From assembly GCA_049115935.1 (NCBI GenBank), contig JAGDZK010000006.1, positions 38,931 to 102,930 of the forward strand: DNA of 64,000 nt, in the 5' to 3' direction. This DNA is from Bermanella sp049115935. Its GTDB lineage: Bacteria; Pseudomonadota; Gammaproteobacteria; Pseudomonadales; Oceanobacteraceae. Under the pieces are notes generated by a model. The model was not told the DNA's origin and ran no database searches. It was given only the letters and a program-made list of their open reading frames with translations. A program made the translations under genes and the position numbers. Shown here piece by piece: positions 47,931 through 54,869 of the stretch. The number at the start of each line of letters is the position of its first letter. Positions within the stretch are counted from its first letter, which is position 1.

Positions 47931-49767
47931 ACCTAGCGGCATTAACAACCCCACATAAAGTAATGGCCCTACTCATAACCTTAGTGCTGAGTGTCAGCAT
48001 CAGTACGCATAGCCATGCCAACAACACACGGGTCGACATCTCGCGACTCCACTACACCATGGGCTCAACCAAACTCGACATCACCGCCAACGTTCCCACT
48101 GTCTACACACTCGAAGGGGAAACAGAAGCCGTCGAACTATNNNNTGCACCGACTTTAAATACACCGTGGATGGTAGCGAATGTGACACACTGGCCGCCGA
48201 CACCGTATTCGACAAAAGCCATGAAAAACTCAAAACAGACTATGAGTTTTACTGGGAACCGGAAAAATGGGACAACACCCTAGACGCCCAAGGCACACTC
48301 ACCATCAGCTTCGATAACGAAGATCTGCCGAAAAAAGAACTGGCCTTTAAGCTCGAAAAGCGAGAACTAAAAGGCACAGAAGTAGCAGGCCCAGTAGAAG
48401 CTGAGTCGCTAGAAGGGGATGATGTTGCCATGTTAGAGAGCATGCTGTGGCATTTGGGGATCAGCCCGCAAAAAGGTACGGGTTATCAGGGGGAGTCCAA
48501 CGCTGGTTCTGAGGGTAATCGAATTAATTCAACACGAAGTGCTGCACTGGGAAAAACAGTTAACTGTGATGGAAGTAATGCGGCCGTTCGCAACATATTT
48601 AGCGCAGGTTGGGACTCATGCAGTGATGGCAAGGTTGCAATAGAAGGTATGATTCGTCGATTTAAAGGGCGTCATATTTCAGCAGATGAAACCAATAAAT
48701 TTGCGCGCAGTGGTGGCAGCACAGTTAATGGTACGGTTAATGAAAACATGTTAACGGATTTAGAGCATGCTTGGGATCAATACATTATAGCCGTACAAAG
48801 CAATCCCACTGCATTGATAACAATCAATCACGCATCAGCTGATGAATGGTTAACGTCGGCAATCAAGATATGGGATGAAGGGTTAGGCAGCACAGTGCCG
48901 ATAACCTATACAAAGGCCAAGCACGATATTGTATTAGAGCTTGCCGGAGTAAGTGGTGAGCAGTTCAACCGAAAAGCGTTGCTAAAAGCATGGAAAGGCC
49001 GTGAAACGAAATCTCACTGGGGACATGGTTACCCACAAACAGGCTATAGGATGACAGAGGGCGGCGCTGATGAGTTGGGTAGCATGAGCTTTAACCAAAT
49101 ACAATATCATTACCGTTATAGTAAAAAACCTATACGCGTTCATAAAGAAAAAGCATTGAATTATTTTGATCCAGCAGACAATATTAAAGGCTTTATAATA
49201 CATACAGCTGCCAACACTGGAGGAAACACTCCAAATGACTATGGACATAAAGGCGCATTTTATAAGGTGTTTGCTCAAGGTACTGCCAGAAATCATAATG
49301 AAAGTGACTTAAAAGCATATCAACATTGTAACAGCGCAGGAGTTTGCTCCGCAGTTAGTGCCATTACAGCCAATGAAGATGAATACGAACAACTGGCAAG
49401 AGCGATTGCCGAGTATAATATCAATCCCGGAAATAAAAGTTGGCCATCCACCCTTAAAAATAAAAAGTTAACGGATTGCAGGTCATGCGAATATTCCATT
49501 GACGTTCGCAACAGTAGCGATAAATTTAACTTACCTTACAGAGCGTATATTTGGAAAGGTGGAAATTACCCAGCTGGTTTAACCGATGAAGCTGGTAATC
49601 CTGATCCTAAAGCCGGAACGGAATGGTGTTTCAAATATGGAGAGGAAGAGTGGGTTGATGGTAAAGAGTTTAGCAAGGTAGACGAAGCAGCTCGTGGCGA
49701 CCTCCTTGCTGATCCACCGATACAGCCCCAAGGACGCATTAATTGCACAACAGGTGACGCAATATGA
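47927..49767 (+). CDS. Putative peptidoglycan-binding / lytic-transglycosylase-like exported protein, copy 1 (contains assembly gap)
   Basis: Read as given, the frame breaks at four Ns (48141-48144). Filling the gap with the 149 bases at the matching place of copy 2 makes one 661-aa protein. It has a signal peptide (MALLITLVLSVSISTHSHA), a ~165-residue N-terminal domain shared with copy 2, then a PG_binding_1-like segment (DDVAMLESMLWHLG...VNENMLTDLEHAW). The catalytic-like region matches the order of SLT lytic transglycosylases: RETKSHW (candidate Glu408 of the filled sequence), SMSFNQI, YFDPADNIKG and EQLARAIAEYN. The C-terminal domain is conserved in copy 2 (AGTEWCFKYGEEEW). Start overlaps the upstream stop (ATGA), and its stop overlaps the next start. 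Muralytic activity is inference from motif order; sequence similarity to SLT enzymes is low. It may remodel peptidoglycan for surface assembly or act as an effector. Confidence 0.75.
48080..48461 (+). repeat. Near-identical N-terminal block, copy 1 (matches 50891-51417)
   Basis: Aligned by eye with 50,891-51,417 after allowing for the N gap, this block is about 90% identical in DNA, including stretches of several dozen bases with no difference (for example around 48,250-48,340). Identity drops sharply after GGCATTTGGGGAT at 48,461. It encodes the shared N-terminal domain plus the start of the peptidoglycan-binding-like segment. Confidence 0.85.
48141..48144. other. Assembly gap (4 N), best explained as ~149 missing bases
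   Basis: The sequence before the Ns corresponds to position 50951 of the second copy and the sequence after them to 51101. The second copy therefore has 149 bases where this one has 4. Restoring 145 bases shifts the downstream frame by exactly the amount needed to join the two halves of the gene. The gap falls inside a long near-identical repeat, where short-read assemblers commonly break. Confidence 0.9.
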
Positions 49768-50810
49768 AAAACGCTTTTTTTAGTATCTTATTACTACTTA
49801 CCTCACTTATTGCCTACAGTTTTGATAAGGGTGTAGGAATAAATTCAAATAATAAAGATTCATTGTGGAATACATCATTACCGTATGCAATAGCACGGCA
49901 AGGGTTAAGAGCAGCTTCAGGCGATGAGTACATAGTTGCCTTTCAGGATTTTGATACTTATGTGTTTGGATTATCAAATTCATCGAGAGTTATTAAAGTT
50001 AATAAAGATGGGAGAAGTTTATTAGGCAACTGGTCATTCGCTAGTTCTGCTTCATGCGATACAAATGATCCTAATTGCATAGAACCATGGTGGAACGGAC
50101 GTTGGAGCGATCAAGAGTTTTTAGAGCCTGAAATTAAAAAACGGTTAAGCAATTATGATATTAAGTTACCATTTGAGTTAAGTTACGGAGACGATGTTTC
50201 TGATGCTATTGGATGTTTAGAACATACGCCATTGCGCTATGGTGATATTGATGAAGATACTAATTCAGAGCTAGTGATATTTCTTAAAAATAGCCTTGTT
50301 ATTTTTTCACCGAAAGAAGAAAAAGTGATTTTTAGTAGCGTATTTAATTACCCTGATTTTGTAACATGGCAGACATTAATTGATGCTGAAATGTATCTAG
50401 ATGACCCTGATGCCAATACACCTCAATACGCATCTCTTCTTGAATTTAAAAAAGATAGAAACGCTATTATCGGTTACCGTGGATACTCAAAATTATTCAT
50501 ACAAGACTTTGGTAATGATCAAAAAAATGAGTTAGTTGTATGGCGAAAGTTTTATCAGTCACGCTTACAGGGTGATAATGTTAAAGGCTTTGAAAAGCTA
50601 AGCGACAGCTATTTACATTACAAAAAAGTCAACGGCGAATACCAATTACAAACCGACACCGCCCCAGAAACCATTCAAGGCTGGCTAGATTCTAAAAACC
50701 TCACATGGCAAAAAGGCTTTCCCTCAAAAAGCGAATGCGCAGGACAAGAAGGCCAGCTCATCCCTGAAATGCACGATCCGCTGCTGAATGATCCAGACGT
50801 ATTAAAATAG
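49764..50810 (+). CDS. Exported FG-GAP-like partner protein, copy 1 (348 aa)
   Basis: The signal peptide MKNAFFSILLLLTSLIAYS is followed by a mature domain with two FG-GAP/VCBS-like blade motifs, RYGDIDEDTNSELVIFL (residues ~155-171) and LFIQDFGNDQKNELVVW (~243-259). Such motifs form integrin-like propellers that bind calcium and partner proteins. The C-terminal 45 residues (GWLDSKNLTW...LLNDPDVLK) are nearly identical to those of the protein at 52705-53787. It overlaps the transglycosylase-like gene by 4 bp (ATGA), so the two are made as a pair. A periplasmic regulator or immunity partner for the hydrolase is possible but unproven. I recognise no named family. Confidence 0.78.
   Translation: MKNAFFSILLLLTSLIAYSFDKGVGINSNNKDSLWNTSLPYAIARQGLRAASGDEYIVAFQDFDTYVFGLSNSSRVIKVNKDGRSLLGNWSFASSASCDTNDPNCIEPWWNGRWSDQEFLEPEIKKRLSNYDIKLPFELSYGDDVSDAIGCLEHTPLRYGDIDEDTNSELVIFLKNSLVIFSPKEEKVIFSSVFNYPDFVTWQTLIDAEMYLDDPDANTPQYASLLEFKKDRNAIIGYRGYSKLFIQDFGNDQKNELVVWRKFYQSRLQGDNVKGFEKLSDSYLHYKKVNGEYQLQTDTAPETIQGWLDSKNLTWQKGFPSKSECAGQEGQLIPEMHDPLLNDPDVLK
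50673..50810 (+). repeat. Near-identical 3' block, copy 1 (matches 53650-53787)
   Basis: The last 138 bases of the first FG-GAP-like gene align without gaps to 53,650-53,787 at roughly 87-90% identity, far above the interior of the two genes. Together with the 5' block it brackets the diverged part of the duplicated two-gene cassette. Confidence 0.85.
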
Positions 50811-50818
50811 AAACTTAA

Positions 50819-50848
50819 AAAGCACGCTGAACGCGTGCTTTGTTTTTT
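50819..50848 (+). terminator. Intrinsic terminator after first cassette
   Basis: A perfect 8-bp stem AAGCACGC / GCGTGCTT (50820-50827 and 50833-50840) with a 5-nt loop is followed by TGTTTTTT. It is the likely end of the ~48-kb operon that starts at 3004. A similar hairpin follows the second cassette, so the terminator was duplicated with the unit. Confidence 0.88.
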
Positions 50849-52705
50849 AATAATCGGTCATTTTTTGCGAGCGCTGACGACGGTAACTACATCTCCGCCA
50901 ACGTCCCCACCGTTTACACACTCGAAGGAGAAACAGAAGCCGTCGAACTATCCGAAACCTCCATCATCCAGCAACAACAAAAATACTACACACTGGGCGG
51001 CGTACGCTTAAAATTCACCCTGCCCGAAAACACACTAGAAGGCGCTGAAATCACCTCCAATCCGACATTTGAATGGAAAATAAGCGCCGCGGGCAAACTC
51101 TGCACCGACTTTAAATACACCGCAACCGGCACAGAATGTGACACACTGGCCGCCGACACTGTATTCGACAAAACCCACGCAAAACTCAAAACAGACTATG
51201 AGTTCTACTGGGAACCGGAAAAATGGGACAACACCCTAGACGCCCAAGGCACACTCACCATCAGCTTCGATAACGAAGACCTGCCGAAAAAAGAACTGGC
51301 ATTTAAACTCGAAAAGCGAGAACTAAAAGGCACCGCCGTCACAGGCCCAGTACCGGCTGAACCATTAGAAGGGGATGATGTTGCCATGTTGGAGAGTATG
51401 CTGTGGCATTTGGGGATGTCACCATCAGCTAACCCCGGTGCAAGAGGTGTTCGATTAACGGACGAAAATAAAAAAGTATTTAATACAGGCACGCCATCGG
51501 TAGGGCTTATGATGGGGCGGTTTAATTATATTAACTATGGTTCGATTGGATCAAAATTCGCTGCGATGCACACAGGAAAAATAGGAGCGACTGACAGTAT
51601 CGAGCGTTTAAGACAGCACTGGCTTCATTACAAAATGGCTTATGACAATAATACGGGTGTATCGCCATTTAAATTCGATAATATTAATGATGTTGACAAA
51701 ACATATGCGGTATCAATATTTGATGGAGGAAATTTTGAATATTCATCAAAATATCAAACCCTAAATGACACCTTCACTATCAAGCCTAGTTATACCCAAA
51801 CAGTGCATGAAAGTGTCAGTAAATATAAAGACTTTGAACGGATTGATATATTAAAAGCAATGGCCTCAAAAGAAGCCAGTAGCCTACATTGGGGGAGTAA
51901 AAGCAACTATAGAATGCAGGTAGGCGGCTCCGATGAGCGAGGCAGTAAAGGATTTAATCAAATATATAATTCAACCGTATATGGTGGTGATTCTGCACAG
52001 GGAGACAAAAGAACAGGCTCATTCTGTCACCAAGTATCAGGATATTCATTAACGGGCGAATCAGTTACCAATCACTATGACCCTGGTGAAAACTTAAAAG
52101 CAAAGGCCATGTTTATGAGCGCACACAAAGGCGACTGCGGACGAAGCTTTAGGCTAGCGTTCTATACTAATGAATACACTGCAAAACATAACAAAACAGG
52201 TAAAACATTAAAGTTAATAAAGATGGGAACAGAAAAAGAAGCAATTACCACAACGCATAAAGATGACCGCTATGAGCAACTAGTAAAAGCACTAGGTGCC
52301 TATAATCAAGGTTGGTCAACCTTCAATAATACAGAAAGCTGGTCAGAACTTATCATTGATCCAGAAACACAAAAAAGCAGTGCTTTAAAAACTGCGATGG
52401 AATATGGACTCGATATATTGAAAGACAGCAATAAAGTGAATGGAGTAAGGTCTAACCATGGGATTAGACTGCCTTATCGTGAATATATTTGGCTTGGCGG
52501 AAGCTACCCAGCTGACTTAACTGATGCTTCTGGAAATCCTGACCCTAAAGCGGGAACAGAGTGGTGCTTTAAGTATGGGGAAGAAGAGTGGGTGGCTGGG
52601 AAGAAATTTAACTTAGTTAAGGAGTCTGCCAAGGGTGACCCATTTGCTGACCCTGTCATTTTGCCGACAGGAAGACTGAATTGTACGACTGGAGCTGAGC
52701 TATAA
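50840..52705 (+). CDS. Putative peptidoglycan-binding / lytic-transglycosylase-like protein, copy 2, 5'-truncated
   Basis: The open frame runs 621 codons but has no signal peptide and no ATG until far inside. The only early start codon is a TTG (50840) buried in the terminator. Homology to copy 1 begins at ~50,891, so the first ~55 residues of copy 1, including the signal, are missing. The rest is intact: shared N-terminal domain (~20-175), PG_binding-like segment (DVAMLESMLWHLG at 181-193, GKIGATDSIERLRQHW to ~261), SLT-like region with SKEASSLHW (candidate Glu345), KGFNQI (370-375), YDPGENL (413-419) and ALGAYNQGW, then the common C-terminus (AGTEWCFKYGEEEW). These motifs are closer to canonical lytic transglycosylases than those of copy 1. 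The intact frame argues against old decay. It may be a silent cassette used for recombination into copy 1. Confidence 0.7.
   Translation: MFFNNRSFFASADDGNYISANVPTVYTLEGETEAVELSETSIIQQQQKYYTLGGVRLKFTLPENTLEGAEITSNPTFEWKISAAGKLCTDFKYTATGTECDTLAADTVFDKTHAKLKTDYEFYWEPEKWDNTLDAQGTLTISFDNEDLPKKELAFKLEKRELKGTAVTGPVPAEPLEGDDVAMLESMLWHLGMSPSANPGARGVRLTDENKKVFNTGTPSVGLMMGRFNYINYGSIGSKFAAMHTGKIGATDSIERLRQHWLHYKMAYDNNTGVSPFKFDNINDVDKTYAVSIFDGGNFEYSSKYQTLNDTFTIKPSYTQTVHESVSKYKDFERIDILKAMASKEASSLHWGSKSNYRMQVGGSDERGSKGFNQIYNSTVYGGDSAQGDKRTGSFCHQVSGYSLTGESVTNHYDPGENLKAKAMFMSAHKGDCGRSFRLAFYTNEYTAKHNKTGKTLKLIKMGTEKEAITTTHKDDRYEQLVKALGAYNQGWSTFNNTESWSELIIDPETQKSSALKTAMEYGLDILKDSNKVNGVRSNHGIRLPYREYIWLGGSYPADLTDASGNPDPKAGTEWCFKYGEEEWVAGKKFNLVKESAKGDPFADPVILPTGRLNCTTGAEL
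50891..51417 (+). repeat. Near-identical N-terminal block, copy 2 (matches 48080-48461)
   Basis: Complete version of the repeat that is interrupted by Ns in copy 1. Coding identity is high up to 51,417 and then falls abruptly. The left limit coincides with the point just after the terminator, where copy 2 lacks the signal-peptide part. Confidence 0.85.
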
Positions 52706-53787
52706 TGAAAACCCTAAACTTTTTTTTACTATTATTTTTGCCAACAGTTGTGTGGTCTTTTGATAATGTTACTTCTGGAGTTGGAATTACACCAGAAAAT
52801 GAAGATGGCTTAAGAGGCTCTTCACTATCTTATGCTATTGCACGACAGGGTCAAAGAGCTGCAAATAATGAAGAGTTAGTACAAGGTTTTGTTGAGATTG
52901 ACGATTATATTTATTCGGTATCTTCCGAGCCTAGCCTTGTGAAAACTAAGAAGGAAGGGCGGGAGTTACTAGGAAACTGGCCCCTAACCCCTTGGTCTAA
53001 TGCAGTCCGTATGATAGGCGAAGGTATGCACTGGGACGTAAGGCCCGAATTAATTGCAGTAAAAGGTGGAGAGTATCACGCTATATCAGAACCTAAAAAA
53101 ATGGTATTCGATTTTGATAGTGACTATGATCTTTATACCGATAACAACTACATAGGTTGTTATAATAAAACACCATTGCGCTATGGTGATACCGGTGGAA
53201 ATACTTCAAATGAACTGGTTGTATTTTTAAATAATGATTTAGTTGTATTTTCACCTGAAAATCAAAAAATTATTTTCTCAGCTCAATTACATACACAGGA
53301 TGAGTTGACTTCTAATCAAGTAAGAATAGGTTTTCCAGAGTTAGAAGAAACAGCACCGCAGTACATTTCAGAGAAAGGCCTTAAGGGAAAATCAAGAAAT
53401 GCTCGATTCCCTGCTATGCGTTCGTTTGCCAAAATATTCATAGACGATTTTAATAGTGATGGCAAAAAAGACATCATTGTATGGCGAAAGCTGTATGAAT
53501 CAAGATTAAAAACCGACCCTGTTTTAGGTTTTAAATTAGAAGGGGAATTATTGGTGCACTACCAATTAGAGAATGGTGAGTATCAGCTACAAACAAATGC
53601 CCCAGCAGAACATGGCGAATTTGTATGGGATGATACGCAACAAACAGAAATTAAAGGCTGGCTAGATTCTAAAAACCTCACATGGAAAAAAGGCTTTCCT
53701 TCAAAATCAGAATGCGCCGGACAAGAAGGCCAGCTCATCCCTGAAATGCATGATCCGTTATTAAACGACCCAGACGTATTAAAATAA
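52705..53787 (+). CDS. Exported FG-GAP-like partner protein, copy 2 (360 aa)
   Basis: The signal peptide (MKTLNFFLLLFLPTVVWS) is intact, unlike in its upstream partner. The domain layout matches copy 1: RYGDTGGNTSNELVVFL near 160 and IFIDDFNSDGKKDIIVW near 245, with the second motif closer to the canonical D-x-NxDGxxD FG-GAP calcium loop. The C-terminus is nearly identical to copy 1. The interior has diverged substantially, and it carries an extra insert (EHGEFVWDDTQQ) before the conserved tail. The start overlaps the preceding stop by one base (TAATG), so translation depends on the upstream cassette being transcribed, although that lies behind a terminator. Confidence 0.77.
   Translation: MKTLNFFLLLFLPTVVWSFDNVTSGVGITPENEDGLRGSSLSYAIARQGQRAANNEELVQGFVEIDDYIYSVSSEPSLVKTKKEGRELLGNWPLTPWSNAVRMIGEGMHWDVRPELIAVKGGEYHAISEPKKMVFDFDSDYDLYTDNNYIGCYNKTPLRYGDTGGNTSNELVVFLNNDLVVFSPENQKIIFSAQLHTQDELTSNQVRIGFPELEETAPQYISEKGLKGKSRNARFPAMRSFAKIFIDDFNSDGKKDIIVWRKLYESRLKTDPVLGFKLEGELLVHYQLENGEYQLQTNAPAEHGEFVWDDTQQTEIKGWLDSKNLTWKKGFPSKSECAGQEGQLIPEMHDPLLNDPDVLK
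53650..53787 (+). repeat. Near-identical 3' block, copy 2 (matches 50673-50810)
   Basis: Gap-free match to the end of the first FG-GAP-like gene. The similarity extends into the following terminator hairpin (AAAGCAC stem in both). Confidence 0.85.
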
Positions 53788-53796
53788 ACCCTTTCA

Positions 53797-53830
53797 AAAG
53801 CACGCTCATTCTGTGCTTTGTTTATTAATA
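53797..53830 (+). terminator. Intrinsic terminator after second cassette
   Basis: Stem AAAGCAC / GTGCTTT (53797-53803 and 53813-53819) with a 9-nt loop, then a weak T-rich tail. It corresponds to the hairpin at 50819-50848 but has a shorter stem and looser tail, so it is likely weaker. Confidence 0.7.
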
Positions 53831-53849
53831 AAACTCAAAACCAGACACA

Positions 53850-53887
53850 AAAAAACCACTTACGTCCAAAGACCTAAGTGGTTTTTT
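53850..53887. terminator. Bidirectional terminator between convergent genes
   Basis: Perfect 13-bp stem AAAAAACCACTTA / TAAGTGGTTTTTT with a 12-nt loop. A-run on one side and T-run on the other let it stop transcription from both the second cassette (plus) and the 55-aa gene (minus, stop at 53907). Confidence 0.88.
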
Positions 53888-53906
53888 TATGAATCAAAAT
53901 CTTAAA

Positions 53907-54074
53907 TTAAGCTTGGCAAAGCAAGTTTAAGAAGTCTTTTGATTCTTTGCGGTCGGTGAATTCAAATAACTGTGACCCGCTTTGGTCTTTAACGATGACT
54001 TTTAGCTTGTTAACGGCAATGGAGATCACTGGCGTTTTAATTGAATAATGTTGACCTTGATGTGTATAAGGCAT
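53907..54074 (-). CDS. Small conserved-looking hypothetical protein (55 aa)
   Basis: The ATG at 54074 and TAA at 53907 give a 55-residue soluble protein starting MPYTHQGQHYSIKTP and ending FLNLLCQA. A GAAGAG Shine-Dalgarno lies about 11 nt upstream. The composition is ordinary and globular (strand-rich middle ISIAVNKLKVIVKDQSG, helical end). It directly abuts the bidirectional terminator at 53850-53887, which supports it as a real transcribed gene. I recognise no family. Confidence 0.7.
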   Translation of the reverse strand: MPYTHQGQHYSIKTPVISIAVNKLKVIVKDQSGSQLFEFTDRKESKDFLNLLCQA

Positions 54075-54385
54075 AATAAATAAACTCTTCTAATGTGCGC
54101 AAAAGGCGCTGATTAAGTAAGAGCTGGATATTGTTAGTTAGAATTTTTTAAAATTACGACATTCATTCTCGAGTACATGTTTGTTGCTCGAAATTATGGA
54201 CAATACGTTAGCTCTTTTGTTTTTGTAGTGCTGTCTAACTGAGAGGGGATAGGCAAAACACATATTACCCGTGGGTAATGCGTTAAATAAACTAGATGGG
54301 AATAATTAACGCTCTGGATAGTACGTGTGGCTGTTTAAAATGTAAACACTTATTTTGGTTTATTTTTAATCGGTGGCTTTAGTGG
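54075..54385. other. Gene-free spacer upstream of the 55-aa gene
   Basis: No reading frame worth calling. It should contain the promoter of the small minus-strand gene. One short inverted repeat is visible, ATTACCC-GT-GGGTAAT at 54264-54279, a possible operator. Confidence 0.5.
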
Positions 54386-54790
54386 GTGCTGATCGGGCGC
54401 GGGGTTGCATGCCCCGTGAGCGCAGCGAATGTGTTGGGTACACCCTCGTACAGGTTTAGGTTTGGTGCTGATTGGGTGCGGGGTTGCATGCCCCGTGAGC
54501 GCAGCGAATGTATTGGGTACAGCCTCGTACAGGTTTTAGGTGGAGTGGCTTTAGTTGTTGCTGATCGGGCGCAGGGCACCCTCGTACAGGTTTAGGTTTG
54601 GTGCTGATCGGGCGCGGGGTTGCATGCCCCGTGCGCGCAGCGAATGTATTGGGTACACCCTCGTACAGGTTTTAGGTTGCATGCCCCGCGAGCGTAGCGA
54701 ATGTACACCCTTGTACAACGTTTATAAACAAGCTGAGTATTTGCTAAATGAGATGCACTGTACGAGGGAGCCCCGCGCCCGATAGCCATA
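54386..54790. repeat. Degenerate intergenic repeat array (GC-rich, ~75-80-bp units)
   Basis: About five related units lie in one orientation, starting near 54,386, 54,464, 54,558 (internally deleted), 54,600 and 54,676 (partial). Each follows the scheme GTGCTGATCGGGCGCGGGG, then TTGCATGCCCCGTG, then AGCGCAGCGAATGTRTTGG, then GTACACCCTCGTACAGGTTT. An inverted, internally deleted copy (CTGTACGAGGGAGCCCCGCG) closes the array at 54,758-54,784. The GGGG-TTGCAT-GCCCC part can form a hairpin. The array is much more GC-rich than its surroundings and has no coding logic. It looks like a family of dispersed intergenic repeats amplified locally. Confidence 0.85.
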
Positions 54791-54820
54791 AAAAAGGCGA
54801 ACCCATGGGTTCGCCTTTTT
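54791..54820. terminator. Terminator of the pyrophosphatase gene (palindromic)
   Basis: A 30-bp perfect palindrome with arms AAAAAGGCGAACCCA / TGGGTTCGCCTTTTT. On the minus strand it lies about 50 bp beyond the pyrophosphatase stop and ends in a T-run, so it is a good factor-independent terminator; it is symmetrical and could work on both strands. Confidence 0.85.
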
Positions 54821-54869
54821 ACTATCTGCGGGCTTTTTAGTAAAAGCCCTTAAATAGAATATCTAAAAC

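Larger units (their letters stand above)
45600..48461 (+). other. Segment with C-ending codon bias across two genes
   Basis: From about 45,600 the coding sequence switches to heavy use of AAC, GAC, ATC, ACC and GCC codons. This persists through the end of the 1091-aa gene and the N-terminal third of the next gene, then stops near 48,461, where AT-rich codon use resumes. The same bias reappears in the duplicated N-terminal block at 50,891-51,350. The boundary falls inside reading frames rather than between genes, so it suggests recombination with differently composed DNA. It was judged by eye, not computed. Confidence 0.6.

Noticed and set aside
48141..48144. True frameshift mutation in copy 1
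   Set aside because: The frame is restored exactly by the length of the corresponding segment in copy 2, so an assembly gap explains it.
48166..49767. Independent gene starting at 48166
   Set aside because: Its 5' end lies inside the conserved domain of copy 2 and the break coincides with the 4-N gap; it is the rest of the gene that starts at 47927.
54386..54720. Possible CRISPR array
   Set aside because: Units are ~75-80 bp, directly abutting, degenerate and unevenly deleted, with no unique spacers and no cas genes nearby.
54386..54785. Overlapping short reading frames on both strands (65-76 codons)
   Set aside because: They arise from the repeated GC-rich units, have no ribosome-binding sites and repeat the same residues; artefacts of the repeat array.
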